Under the pieces are notes generated by a model that saw only the letters and a list, made by a program, of their open reading frames with translations, had not been told where the DNA came from and ran no database searches. Shown piece after piece: positions 1 through 8,497 of a DNA stretch of 64,000 nucleotides. Position 1 is the first letter of the stretch, and each line of letters begins with the position of its first letter. Both the position numbers and the translations under genes were made by a program. Source of the stretch: Catenuloplanes atrovinosus (GTDB lineage Bacteria > Actinomycetota > Actinomycetes > Mycobacteriales > Micromonosporaceae); assembly GCF_031458235.1 (NCBI RefSeq), contig NZ_JAVDYB010000001.1:2625001-2689000 (forward strand), in the 5' to 3' direction.

Positions 1-405
1 TCCACGCAGGCGACGCGCACGGACGTGCAGGCCGCGCTGGCGGCGGGCGCGCGCGGGTTCCTGACCAAGTCGGCGGACGTGCCGGAGATCGCGGCGGCGT
101 TGCGCCAGGTGGCGTCGGGCGGTCAGTACGTGTCCCCCACGCTGGCGGCGCGGCTGCTGCACGCGCCGGCTCCGGTGCCGGCACCGCGCACGGTGCTGAC
201 CGAGCGGGAGCGGCAGGTGCTCGCGCTGCTGGCGCACGGCGAGCGGGACGTGGACATCGCCCGCGCACTGACGATCAGCGTCCGCACCGTACGGTCGCAC
301 CTGGACCGGATCAGGGAGAAGACCGGGCAGCGGCGCCGCTCGGAGCTGACCCGGCTGGCGATCGGCGAGGGCCTGGTGCACCACCAGGGCCACACCGCGG
401 CCTAG
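1..405 (+). CDS. LuxR/NarL-type response regulator, C-terminal part (cut by window start)
   Basis: The reading frame is already open at base 1, so the N-terminus lies outside the window. The first residues (GARGFLTKS) match the end of a receiver domain, where the conserved Lys sits in the LTK motif. A linker follows, then a LuxR-type helix-turn-helix opening with LTERERQVLALLAHG and containing SVRTVRSHLDRIREKTG, the usual recognition-helix region. NarL/FixJ proteins bind DNA as phosphorylated dimers; the target is not visible here. The gene ends convergently with the sugar phosphate cyclase gene, so it is not in the biosynthetic operon, though it could be a neighbouring regulator. The family call is secure. 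Confidence 0.9.
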   Translation, partial: STQATRTDVQAALAAGARGFLTKSADVPEIAAALRQVASGGQYVSPTLAARLLHAPAPVPAPRTVLTERERQVLALLAHGERDVDIARALTISVRTVRSHLDRIREKTGQRRRSELTRLAIGEGLVHHQGHTAA

Positions 406-480
406 GACCGCAGCGGCGGTCCCGTTCCGGCGCGAGCCGTGTCGGTGCGGGAAGCGCGTCGACGTCCGGCTCGACGGGCC

Positions 481-1722
481 TCAGTGCGTCGCGGGATTCG
501 CGGCGTTCCTGGGTACCTCGTCCGCTCGCCGGCGTGCGTGCAGCCGCGTTATGGCCTCCCGTACGGCGGCCACCTCGACCCGCTGGTGCACGCGAACCTT
601 GCCGATGCGCTCGGGCACCGGAAGGTTCAGAACGCCCCCTCGCTGCCGGCTGACGGCGTCCATCGCGTCGATGACCAGGTCTGGCTGGATGAGCTCATGG
701 CATACCGGCGAGCCGACGCTCCGGATGACGGCGTGGATCCGATCGCGTTCGCTCGGCGGCAGCAGGCTCAGCACGGTCGAGTACTCGGCCATCAGGGCGA
801 TGTCGATGCCCACCGCGATCCCGTGTGGCAGCAGGCCCTGCATCTCCAGCGGCGTCGCCAGCAGGTGGCCGAGGTCGACCTGCCGGTTGAGTTGATGCTC
901 CCGCAGGTTGGGCTGGAGATGCCGCAGCATCGAGGTGATGGACAGCCGTGTCACGGTGAGCGATGACGCGCTCTGGAACCCCGTCTCGAGCATCTCCTGG
1001 GCGGAGCGTTCGAGGTTCTCCCAGAGCGCCCCTCCGTCGATGACGGCCATCTTCATGATCTCCATGAGCCCGGCGCGGAGCGTGTCTGCCGAGCACCCTT
1101 GGATCAGTGCGAGGTCGAGGCCCACGTACAGCGGCGCGAAGTAGACGCCGACGCTGTTCTTCTTCCGGCCGCGGTTGAGTGCCCCCTTGACCCCGATGCT
1201 GGCGTCGACGTACGCGGTCGGCGTGGTCGGGATGATCGCCAGCGGCATGCCCTTCCAGACCCAGGCCGCGACGCACCTACCCAGATCGGCGACGGCGCCG
1301 CCGCCGACCACGACGACGAGGTCGCGGCGCTTCGCGTTCGCCTGTACGGCGTCGGCGAGGCGATGAAGCTCGTCCGTGCTCTTGCAGCCCTCACCGCCGT
1401 CCACGACGTACAGCCAATTGTGCACGCCCGCGTCGGTGAGTTCCTGGGCCAGCGCGCGTCCGTACTTCTCGGCGCCGGAGTCGACGATGAGGTGCTGACG
1501 CGGGGACAGTGCCGCGATATCCCCACGGCGCAGCAGGCCGGGCCGCTCGTGGATGGTGTACTGCATGCCTTCGCCGCGGTGGCGCACGCACCACTCGTAC
1601 TCGGCACCGCGGCGGAGGTGGACGCCGTCCGGCCCGCGAACGGGAGATCCGAACTGGCTCACGTGCGGGCTCGATGATCGGCGGGGCCAGGTGAGTCCCA
1701 TGATTCTCGCGCTCAGCGTCAT
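481..1722 (-). CDS. Sugar phosphate cyclase, 2-epi-5-epi-valiolone synthase-like
   Basis: A 413-residue protein of the dehydroquinate synthase superfamily. The NAD-binding GGGAVADL lies near 140-147, followed by PTT and a DASIGVKGALN segment. The zinc ligands are retained as E221 (GLMEIMK), H286 (DLGHLL) and H300 (LLPHG). The segment LQPNL..(x)..VDLGH...PLEM..LLPHGIAVGIDIAL and the RGG.LNLPVP..IG tail look like EEVS/valiolone-type cyclases and not AroB. The second His of the AroB HxxxH pair is Thr290. EEVS enzymes cyclise sedoheptulose 7-phosphate to a C7 cyclitol. The ATG overlaps the stop of the condensation gene by 4 bases (ATGA), which sets the start. A DHQ-like or other cyclase activity remains possible. 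Confidence 0.8.
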   Translation of the reverse strand: MTLSARIMGLTWPRRSSSPHVSQFGSPVRGPDGVHLRRGAEYEWCVRHRGEGMQYTIHERPGLLRRGDIAALSPRQHLIVDSGAEKYGRALAQELTDAGVHNWLYVVDGGEGCKSTDELHRLADAVQANAKRRDLVVVVGGGAVADLGRCVAAWVWKGMPLAIIPTTPTAYVDASIGVKGALNRGRKKNSVGVYFAPLYVGLDLALIQGCSADTLRAGLMEIMKMAVIDGGALWENLERSAQEMLETGFQSASSLTVTRLSITSMLRHLQPNLREHQLNRQVDLGHLLATPLEMQGLLPHGIAVGIDIALMAEYSTVLSLLPPSERDRIHAVIRSVGSPVCHELIQPDLVIDAMDAVSRQRGGVLNLPVPERIGKVRVHQRVEVAAVREAITRLHARRRADEVPRNAANPATH

Positions 1723-3011
1723 CGAGCGGTGGCCCAGGTCTCGAGCAGTTCGCGCATGCGCTCGCCGAGCGCGGTCGCCGCCCCGGCCTCGAACCAGCGG
1801 TCCTTGACCGAGATGCGGACCTGGAGACCCGCGTCGGACTCCGCGCCGTGCACCACGACGGTCCGGTAGCCCCAACCGTCCGACATCGGCAGCTCCGTCA
1901 TGGTCAGGCCGGGCACCGGCTCCGCGGGAAAACGCTGCTCCAGCGTGGCACCGGGGTTGAACGCCGCCGTGGGATGCGGGCTCGGCCTGCCGAACTGCTC
2001 CGGAGCCATGCGGTTGATCAATACGCCGAGCGACACCTGGGAGAAGTCCAGCGCGGTGGCGAAGGCCTCACCGAAACCGGCTATGAACGCGGGCCGGCGG
2101 ACGTCGTCGGCGTGGGTCGCCACCACGACGTTGTCCGCCAGCCAGCCCTGGGTCCGGTGCAGTGATCGGCTCGGGCGATTGGCCACCGCCAGGGTGGTGC
2201 CGACGTCCTCCGCACCGGTGAGCTCATGCAGGGCACCGGCGAGCGCCGCGTGGGCCAGGACCGAGGGGGTCAGGCCACGCAGCATCCCGGTTCCCTGCAG
2301 CCGAGCGAAGGTGTCGGCGTCCACGGTGAAGCGATGGCGGTGAACCCGGGCGTAGTTGGCGCCGCTGAAGCGTTGCCCCGGGATCGGTGCGGGCGGCTGC
2401 GGGCCGATCGGCTTCAGCATCGCGATCCGCTGCTCCACCGTCTCCACTCCGGCGGGTGTCTCCAGCCACGCGTTCTCCTGCTCCACCAGATCCGGGAAGG
2501 TGACCCGGATCGGCGGCAGGGTCACGTGCGGATCGCGGTAGAGACTCCACAGCTCGACGATGAGGATGTGAGCGCTCCACGCGTCGCAGGCGATGTGGTC
2601 GGCGGCCATGCCCAGCAGGGTCGTCGAGTCGTCGACCGGGATCGCGTGCAACCTCGCCAGCGGCCCGCGCGTGAGGTCGAACGGTGCGCGCAGCACCGTG
2701 GCCAGTTCATCCGTCGCATGCTGTGGCGTCCTGGAGGAAGCGGGGAGCCGTGACAGGGTGAGCGCGGTGCGTACCGGCTCCTCGATGTGCCAGTGGTCGT
2801 TGGCGAGGTCGAAGGAACTGCCGAGCACCGGGTGGCGACGTTGGAGGAGGTCCCATGCGTCCGCCAGGCGGGCCAGGTCGAGTTCGCCGTCCACCCGTAC
2901 CGCCCACATGACCTGGTCCGGGTTCACCAGGCGGTCCTCGGCCTGTTCGTTGCGGATCATGCCGAGGCGGTGCAGCATCTTCAGGGAGGGGCGGCGCGAT
3001 GACCGGGGCAT
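1719..3011 (-). CDS. Free-standing NRPS condensation-domain protein
   Basis: A 430-residue single condensation (C) domain without adenylation or carrier domains. It opens with MLHRLGMIRNEQ and a PDQVMWAVRVDG strand. The catalytic motif near residue 140 reads DHIACDA, so the second, catalytic His of HHxxxDG is present while the first His is Asp and the Gly is Ala. The NRPS role is amide or ester formation between a carrier-bound acyl group and an acceptor. Because it is coupled to a carrier protein gene upstream (one-base TGATG overlap) and the cyclase gene downstream, it may transfer an aminoacyl group onto the cyclitol. That is inference; an atypical epimerising or non-catalytic C domain is an alternative. 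Confidence 0.85.
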   Translation of the reverse strand: MPRSSRRPSLKMLHRLGMIRNEQAEDRLVNPDQVMWAVRVDGELDLARLADAWDLLQRRHPVLGSSFDLANDHWHIEEPVRTALTLSRLPASSRTPQHATDELATVLRAPFDLTRGPLARLHAIPVDDSTTLLGMAADHIACDAWSAHILIVELWSLYRDPHVTLPPIRVTFPDLVEQENAWLETPAGVETVEQRIAMLKPIGPQPPAPIPGQRFSGANYARVHRHRFTVDADTFARLQGTGMLRGLTPSVLAHAALAGALHELTGAEDVGTTLAVANRPSRSLHRTQGWLADNVVVATHADDVRRPAFIAGFGEAFATALDFSQVSLGVLINRMAPEQFGRPSPHPTAAFNPGATLEQRFPAEPVPGLTMTELPMSDGWGYRTVVVHGAESDAGLQVRISVKDRWFEAGAATALGERMRELLETWATAR

Positions 3012-3304
3012 CAGGACCTCTCGGTGGTCACGGCGCTGTCGGCGCCGGATGGCAGGGCGAACAGGGCCGGGTCGATGACCGCGGCGGCCAGGTCGGCCAG
3101 GACGGGTCGTCGCAGCACACCGGAGGCCGGCATCTCCAGGCCCGCTCTGCGGGACTCCGTCGCCGCCTCGAGCGCCAGCAGCGAGTCGCCCCCGAGCTCG
3201 AAGAAGTCGTCAGTGTCGGCGATGTCGTCCGGCACCAACGCGAGGGTTTCCGCCCATACCGCGCGCAATGCGGCTATCCGGGCGCTGAGCTCAGGGTGTG
3301 GCAT
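3011..3304 (-). CDS. Free-standing peptidyl/acyl carrier protein
   Basis: A 97-residue carrier protein with the phosphopantetheine site in DDFFELGGDSLLAL; the Ser is about residue 42. GGDS is the form typical of NRPS peptidyl carriers. It is the first gene of a three-gene leftward unit with the C-domain and cyclase genes, all overlapping. The start ATG is preceded by a purine-rich GGAAGG/AGGA stretch. An adenylation enzyme acting in trans must load it; candidates in this window are the free A domain at 26318 and the AMP ligase at 28694. Confidence 0.9.
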   Translation of the reverse strand: MPHPELSARIAALRAVWAETLALVPDDIADTDDFFELGGDSLLALEAATESRRAGLEMPASGVLRRPVLADLAAAVIDPALFALPSGADSAVTTERS

Positions 3305-3504
3305 CGTTCCTGGCCTTCCGCGACGAGTATCCGCAGCTCACACATTCCCACGTGCACTGGTATCGGTGAGCGTCGTGAACGTGTCGCCCCGGAACGCGCC
3401 GTTGCCGCCGGGGCGGAAAGGTTGGGTCGGTCCCTGCCGCCGGCAGGGTGAGGTGGCGCTTATCGCGCATGGCAGTGGCAGTGAGATTCGGCCCAGGGGG
3501 CACC

Positions 3505-3523
3505 GCATCTGGTTTGCAGATGC
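3505..3523. repeat. Perfect 7-bp inverted repeat, possible operator
   Basis: GCATCTG and CAGATGC are separated by five bases (GTTTG). The repeat lies upstream of the leftward carrier gene and downstream of a possible leftward promoter. A dimeric regulator could bind here, or the RNA could fold into a small hairpin in the leader. No regulator gene inside the cluster is an obvious partner. Confidence 0.35.
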
Positions 3524-3581
3524 TCAGCACTCTACAGTGGTCGGACGATCGTGCCTAGCGTCATCGTGGTGACGGATGCCA

Positions 3582-3611
3582 ATGTTGCGCTTCCGGCGCT
3601 ATCGATTTCAA
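3582..3611 (-). promoter_or_regulatory. Possible sigma70-type promoter for the leftward operon
   Basis: On the minus strand TTGAAA (3606-3611) and CAACAT (3582-3587) are 18 bases apart. This would leave a leader of about 275 bases before the carrier gene at 3304. The -35 box is good and the -10 is poor (starts with C), so this is only a candidate. Confidence 0.3.
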
Positions 3612-3984
3612 CCTATGCTGCTGACTGCGGCGAAGCCCGAGCATCGTGCGCTCCACCCCGGGTGACGTGACCGCTGGGGCCGACGCGGCACGCCATCGGG
3701 CGGTGGCGCCGGCCGGTGGGGCGAGGGTCGCGCCGTGGTGCCGGACGCCTCGTCGGACCGAGTCGACGGTGCAAAACCGCTGCTCGGAAGCCTGATGACG
3801 TGGATGGGGCGGATGCGGGCCGGTGCCCGCCCCTGATGTCCGCATCCGTGGCCACATCGCCGGTGGTCATTGCATTCGCCCTGATCCGGCGCCGCGGCCA
3901 CCAGCCGGCCGATGTGGTGTTCGGCCTGCTCGGCGACCTATTAGTGGAGTCCGCCGGATGGGCATTGTGGGGCCTGTAGCGCCC

Positions 3985-4014
3985 TTGACGGCAAGAAAGG
4001 GAAGTTGCTACGTT
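3985..4014 (+). promoter_or_regulatory. Sigma70-type promoter for the rightward biosynthetic operon
   Basis: TTGACG (3985-3990) and TACGTT (4009-4014) are separated by 18 bases, a good actinobacterial housekeeping promoter. Transcription would start near 4021, giving a leader of roughly 255 bases before the carrier gene at 4277. It would drive the tightly packed genes from 4277 to 12800. Confidence 0.55.
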
Positions 4015-4276
4015 CCTTTCGCGAGGCCTGCGGTGGCACTTGTGTGGGCGGGGCGCGACGATCGACGGGGCGGTGTGGCGAATCGTGCTTCCCTTTGAAT
4101 CCTAGTCGCTGTGCCACCCCGTTCGGTGCCTTGAATTTTGCTATTACGTCCATTCTTCTAATGGCGGCCGAGGAATGCTGTGCCCGGCGCGGCCGTCCTT
4201 CACTCGCGCTTTGTCTCCATTGGTCGATGTGGCGAACCGACGCGTCGGTATCTTCGCCGCGGTAGGAGAGAGGAAC

Positions 4277-4564
4277 ATGGTGCCCCCGAACCCTGGTAAT
4301 CCCGGTCCGGATCGCAACGAGGCCGAATTCGAGCGCAGGCTCGCGGACGCGTTCCGAACCGGCCTCGATCTGCCGTCCGGCATCGATGTCACGACGCTGG
4401 CGTTCGGTCAGCACCGCAACTGGGACTCCCTCGGCCACATGTCGCTGATCGTGGCGCTGGAACAGGAGTTCGGCATCAGGCTCGTGGACGACGGGGTCCT
4501 CGACATCGACACCTATGCGACGGCCGCGAGCGCCGTGCGATCCGAGCTGCACCGGAGCGCCTGA
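4277..4564 (+). CDS. Acyl carrier protein
   Basis: A 95-residue carrier protein. The attachment Ser lies in NWDSLGHMSLIVALEQEFGI (about residue 54), a motif closer to free-standing acyl carriers than to the GGDS of NRPS carriers. The start at 4277 is chosen because AGGAGAGAGGA sits just before it. It is the first gene of the rightward operon and is followed by two MaoC-type proteins, so it may carry their acyl substrate. No ketosynthase occurs in the window, so the acyl group must be made or loaded differently. The ligase at 28694 is one possible loader. Confidence 0.88.
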   Translation: MVPPNPGNPGPDRNEAEFERRLADAFRTGLDLPSGIDVTTLAFGQHRNWDSLGHMSLIVALEQEFGIRLVDDGVLDIDTYATAASAVRSELHRSA

Positions 4565-4612
4565 CGGCGCACCGCGATTGTGCAGCGTCCGTCGAGAGGC
4601 CGAGGAGTGTCG

Positions 4613-5806
4613 ATGCAGGATGACGGTTCACAGCTCACCGCGACAATGCCGCCGCGAGGCGACATCGCGATGGTGGCCACACGCAGCAGCCGCTTGATCG
4701 GGTGCCACGCCCCCGACGCCGAGCCCGGAGTCGACGCCGCTGACTGGCTGAGTGTCACGCGCTTCGCCGAGGTCTCGAGCGACGACAATCCGCTCTACAC
4801 CGACGTGCGATACGGAGCCGCCTCGCCGCATCGCACCATGCTGGCGCCGCCGGCCTTCGTCCTGGCGCTTCGATCACCCTGTTCGACCGGGGCACTCGAC
4901 CTGATCCCGAACGAACTCGTCAGCCGCGTCGATACCTTGGAGGTGACCTGGTACGACACCATCCGCCTCGGCGACCGTCTGGCCGGCCGGGTCCGGGTGG
5001 ACGGGGTCGGTCACCGGGCGGAGCCGGGAACGGCGGACCAGGTTCGGATCACCTCGACGGCCGAGTACGAGCGGGACGGGGTGCGCTTCGCACTGGGACG
5101 CGCCGAGGTGTCGATCAGTGCACTCCCGACGCACGACGTCCGGCCGATCCACCGCTACGGTCAGCCGGAGATCGACCGGATGAGCCGGGAGCTCGACGAT
5201 GAGGCGGATCCGCGAGGACCACGACCCCGTCACTGGGGAGACGTGCGGATCGGCGACGCGCTGCCGTCCGTGCTGCGCGGCCCGTTGACCATCTCCGACC
5301 TCGAAGCCTGGGTGATCGCCGCCGGCCGGCCGGTGCGTGCGGGCAATCTTCAGCAACGGTGGCTGGCCGAGCGCGACGGACGCCGCCGGGCGCACCCGCT
5401 CACCGGCTGGCCGGCGTGGGACCGCGCTGAGGCCGCGCTGGATTCCGCCGTCACCGAACCCGCCGGCCCGGCGGCTCCGGCCGAGCTCCTGTTCACCCTC
5501 GCCTGCCAGCTCGTCACCAGTTGGATGGGCGACGACGGATTCCTGCGAAGCCTCAGCCTGCGCGTCGGTGAACCGTTTCGATACGGGGACGCCGTACGGC
5601 TGAGCGGCTCGGTCAGGGATCTGTACCGGCTCACCGGGGCGGACGGGCGGGGATATCACGCCGCCGCGGTCCGGATGACCGGCGTGAATCAGCTCACCCA
5701 GACCGTGTTCGAGGCGGACGCCGTGACGCTGCTCCCGCAGCCCGGCCGGCCGGTTCACCTCCCCGTTCCGGCCGTGCTCCACTGCGACGTCACTCAGGAG
5801 CGCTGA
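4613..5806 (+). CDS. MaoC-like double-hotdog dehydratase/hydratase subunit 1
   Basis: A 397-residue protein with two hotdog folds, about residues 30-180 and 220-395. The N-terminal fold has SSDDNPLYTD, the MaoC segment in which Tyr replaces the usual catalytic His. The C-terminal fold has WMGDDGFLR, where the expected D-x4-H ends in Arg. By motif it therefore lacks a standard catalytic pair. MaoC proteins add or remove water at 3-hydroxyacyl thioesters. The start at 4613 has GAGGAG upstream; the stop overlaps the next ATG by one base (TGATG). Its sister at 5806 keeps a D-x4-H pair, so the two may form a heterodimer with one active subunit. Confidence 0.75.
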   Translation: MQDDGSQLTATMPPRGDIAMVATRSSRLIGCHAPDAEPGVDAADWLSVTRFAEVSSDDNPLYTDVRYGAASPHRTMLAPPAFVLALRSPCSTGALDLIPNELVSRVDTLEVTWYDTIRLGDRLAGRVRVDGVGHRAEPGTADQVRITSTAEYERDGVRFALGRAEVSISALPTHDVRPIHRYGQPEIDRMSRELDDEADPRGPRPRHWGDVRIGDALPSVLRGPLTISDLEAWVIAAGRPVRAGNLQQRWLAERDGRRRAHPLTGWPAWDRAEAALDSAVTEPAGPAAPAELLFTLACQLVTSWMGDDGFLRSLSLRVGEPFRYGDAVRLSGSVRDLYRLTGADGRGYHAAAVRMTGVNQLTQTVFEADAVTLLPQPGRPVHLPVPAVLHCDVTQER

Positions 5807-7131
5807 TGCAGACCTTCGATGAGGCCGTGGCCGAGTTCGTCAAGCAGAGCGAGGAACTCCTGCATCAGGAGAGTCCCGAGGACCGTCCCGCCCCCGCGCC
5901 CGCTCCGCTCGATCCGAGCGCGGTGCCGGTGCCGAGCCTGCTCCAGCTCACCGAGCCGCTGATTCGCCGATATGCCGGTGCGATGGGCGAGGACAATCCC
6001 CTCTACGTCGACCCCGCCTACGGCGAGCGATCCTGGCTGGGCAGCCAGATCTGTCCCGGCACCATCCTCATCCACGTCCGTTACCCGGGTGACCACGGCG
6101 CGCAGCGTCCGCGGGGATACCCGGTGGCGAACTTCCTGTCCGGGGTGGCGTGGGAGTTCTACGACGTCCTCCGCCCCGGCATGCGGTTCGGATCCTCCAA
6201 GGTGCCCCGGGAGCTGACCGTCAGTCGCGGGCGCCTGGCACCGGCGATCTCCCACCACTCCGAGACGTTCTACTGGGACAACTCGCGGGCGCTGGTGGCG
6301 AAGGCCTACGGCCGGCTGCTCCACCTGCCCGTCCCGGAGATGGGGGACAGCCGGATGATCCCCGTGGAACGGCTCGGTGAGCGCCTGTTCTACGACCGGC
6401 GTCCACACGCGTACACCGCCGAGCAGATCGAGCGCCTCCAGGCCTTGGCGGGCGGCGAACGGCGTCGTGGCGGCTCGCCGCTGACCTGGGAGGAGATTCA
6501 GGTCGGGGACAGGCTGCCGGCGATCGTTCAGCCGCCGTACACGATGTGGGACGAACTGCCCTACCAGGCGATGGATCACGGCCTGGACGCCGCGTTCGAC
6601 GGGTCACGACTGGTGCGGGCGTTCCGCCCGGGCTATCTGCGCGCGCGACGCAACCCGGACTTCGCCCGCGTCCACCCGGTGACCGGCTGGCCGTACACGC
6701 CGTACGACGAGCACGAGGACCGCTTTCTCTCGCCGTACCGATGTGAACCGCTGCCGTTCGAGTTCGGCATCCAGCGCGCGCAGATCCCACTCCGGCTGCT
6801 GACCAACTGGGCCGGGGATCACGGTTTCGTGCACCGCATGTACACCTCCATGCGCAAGCCGGTCTTCTACGGCGACGCGGTCGTCTTCACCGGCACGGTG
6901 GTGCGGAAGTACCTCGCCGAACGTACGGACGGCGTCTCCCGATCAGTGCGGTACCCGGCCGCGGCCGTCGAGATCGTCGGAACCAACCAGCGCGACGAGG
7001 TTCATTGCCTGGGATATGCGACGGTTCTGCTGCCCTCCGAGGTCCATGGGCCACTGACGCTGCCCGTACCACATCCGGACCGGCCCGCGTACGTGCCGTT
7101 CGACGAGCACCGGCGCGCCGACTGGTTCTGA
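5806..7131 (+). CDS. MaoC-like double-hotdog dehydratase/hydratase subunit 2
   Basis: A 441-residue paralogue of the preceding protein. The N-terminal hotdog has GEDNPLYVDPAYG, again with Tyr at the His position. The C-terminal hotdog has NWAGDHGFVHRMY, which keeps an Asp and a His five residues apart as in active MaoC domains, so this is the likelier catalytic subunit. An acidic, proline-rich N-terminal stretch (residues 1-45) precedes the fold. Translation is coupled to subunit 1. The substrate is unknown; the coupled carrier gene at 4277 suggests an acyl-carrier thioester, but a CoA ester or a role in cyclitol dehydration cannot be excluded. Confidence 0.78.
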   Translation: MQTFDEAVAEFVKQSEELLHQESPEDRPAPAPAPLDPSAVPVPSLLQLTEPLIRRYAGAMGEDNPLYVDPAYGERSWLGSQICPGTILIHVRYPGDHGAQRPRGYPVANFLSGVAWEFYDVLRPGMRFGSSKVPRELTVSRGRLAPAISHHSETFYWDNSRALVAKAYGRLLHLPVPEMGDSRMIPVERLGERLFYDRRPHAYTAEQIERLQALAGGERRRGGSPLTWEEIQVGDRLPAIVQPPYTMWDELPYQAMDHGLDAAFDGSRLVRAFRPGYLRARRNPDFARVHPVTGWPYTPYDEHEDRFLSPYRCEPLPFEFGIQRAQIPLRLLTNWAGDHGFVHRMYTSMRKPVFYGDAVVFTGTVVRKYLAERTDGVSRSVRYPAAAVEIVGTNQRDEVHCLGYATVLLPSEVHGPLTLPVPHPDRPAYVPFDEHRRADWF

Positions 7132-7152
7132 CCGGCGGGGAGAGGAGACGGG

Positions 7153-8469
7153 ATGGCAACCTCGAGTGCACTCGCCATCGCCGGCGGGCAGCCGGTGATC
7201 GCCGAAGACGTCCACGTGGCGTGGCCCGACATGGATGAGGCGGACCAGCGGGCGGTCGAGCAGGTCCTGCGCGGCCGGGTGATGGCCGGTCCGCACGCGC
7301 CGCAGCTGCGGGCGCTGGAGGAGGAGTACGCGGAGTTCGTGGGGGTTCGGCACTGCGTCGCCACGAGCAGCGGCACGGCGTCGCTGCACGCGTCGCTGGC
7401 CGCGGTGGGTGTCGGGCCCGGCGACGAGGTGATCATTCCGGCGTACACGTTCTCCGCCTCCGCCTTCGCCGCCATGCACCAGGGCGCCACACCGGTGTTC
7501 TGCGACGTCGACCCGCTGACGTACAACCTGGACCCGAACCTGATCGAGCCGCTGATCGGCCCGCGTACGCGGGCGATCATGGCGGTGCACATCCATGGTC
7601 AGCCCGCGGACATGGATGAGATCAACGCCGTCGCGGCCCGGCACGGGGTGCCCGTGGTGGAGGACAACTCACAGGCGCACGGTGTGCGCTACCGCGGCCG
7701 GATGACCGGCTCGCTCGGCCAGGCGGCCGGCGCGAGCATCAACTGGTCGAAGAATCTCGGTGTCGGCGAGGGCGGATTGTTCACCACCGATGACGACGAG
7801 GGGGCACTGGTGGCGCGGCGGCTGGTCCTCTACGGCGAGGACGTGCCCGCGGGAGCGCCACGGCCGTACTGGTCACACGGTGTCGGATACAACTTCCGCG
7901 GTCAGGAGATGGTCTGCGCCGTCGGGCGCACCAGGCTGCGCCGGCTGCCGGAGCACAATGCCCGCGCGCAGGCCAATGCCGCCCGGCTGACCGCGGGGCT
8001 GACCGGGATCAAAGGACTGCGACTGCCGTACGTGGCACCGGACCGGGAGAGTTCCTACTGGCGCTACCAGCTTCAGGTCTGCCCGGAGGACATCGGGTTC
8101 GACGGCGACCCGCGTGACCTCCGGGACCGGATCATGCGAGGGCTCACCGCCGAGGGACTGGAGGTTCTCGTCTGGCAGCCGCAGCCCGTCCCGGCCCAGC
8201 CGGCTTTCCGCCGCAGGGCCCAGGTCTGGCAGCCACGAACCGACGCGGAGCGCCTCCGGCCGTGGGATCCGGCGCGGTTCCCGGTCGCGTCCCGCCTGTG
8301 CGACGTCAGCCTGAGTCTCGGCACCTGGCTGCGCCCGCTGGCGGTGCAGGAGCCGTCGCTGATGGACAGGTACGTCGAGGCGGTCGAGAAGGTGATGGCC
8401 GATCTGGACACCCTGCTGTCGATACCGATCGATCCCTATCCGCGGATGACCGACACCGACCGCCGATGA
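7153..8469 (+). CDS. DegT/DnrJ/EryC1/StrS-type PLP aminotransferase (AHBA-synthase-like)
   Basis: A 438-residue fold-type I PLP enzyme. ATSSGTASLHA (about 70-80) binds the PLP phosphate, D171 in VVEDNSQAHG should pair with the pyridine nitrogen, and K200 in INWSKNLGVGEGG is the Schiff-base Lys. All key residues are present. Family members transfer an amino group to ketosugars or cyclitol ketones and include AHBA synthase. With an EEVS-like cyclase in the cluster, amination of a C7 cyclitol ketone is the natural proposal. The AGAGGAGA ribosome site at 7139 fits the ATG at 7153. Only 21 bases separate it from the MaoC gene. Confidence 0.88.
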   Translation: MATSSALAIAGGQPVIAEDVHVAWPDMDEADQRAVEQVLRGRVMAGPHAPQLRALEEEYAEFVGVRHCVATSSGTASLHASLAAVGVGPGDEVIIPAYTFSASAFAAMHQGATPVFCDVDPLTYNLDPNLIEPLIGPRTRAIMAVHIHGQPADMDEINAVAARHGVPVVEDNSQAHGVRYRGRMTGSLGQAAGASINWSKNLGVGEGGLFTTDDDEGALVARRLVLYGEDVPAGAPRPYWSHGVGYNFRGQEMVCAVGRTRLRRLPEHNARAQANAARLTAGLTGIKGLRLPYVAPDRESSYWRYQLQVCPEDIGFDGDPRDLRDRIMRGLTAEGLEVLVWQPQPVPAQPAFRRRAQVWQPRTDAERLRPWDPARFPVASRLCDVSLSLGTWLRPLAVQEPSLMDRYVEAVEKVMADLDTLLSIPIDPYPRMTDTDRR

Positions 8470-8497
8470 CGGCGCGGCGACGAGGAGGGAGACGGCG

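Larger units (their letters stand above)
3305..4276. other. Long divergent intergenic region of the biosynthetic cluster
   Basis: About 970 bases separate the leftward carrier-C-cyclase unit from the rightward carrier-MaoC-aminotransferase unit. I see no convincing protein gene in any frame; the short open frames have no ribosome site and no recognisable domain. The region holds a clear rightward promoter, a weaker leftward promoter candidate and a short perfect inverted repeat, listed separately. It also has patches of lower GC content than the flanking genes. It is the obvious control region for both operons. Confidence 0.6.

Noticed and set aside
481-1722. Housekeeping 3-dehydroquinate synthase (AroB)
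   Set aside because: The zinc ligands fit, but the second active-site His is missing, HGE is HGI, and the C-terminal motifs and cluster context look like EEVS-type cyclases.
3716-3979. Possible small gene in the divergent control region
   Set aside because: No ribosome site, no recognisable domain, and a composition that looks like chance open frame in GC-rich DNA.
4613-7131. Polyketide synthase dehydratase function
   Set aside because: No ketosynthase, acyltransferase or ketoreductase of a PKS is visible in the window.
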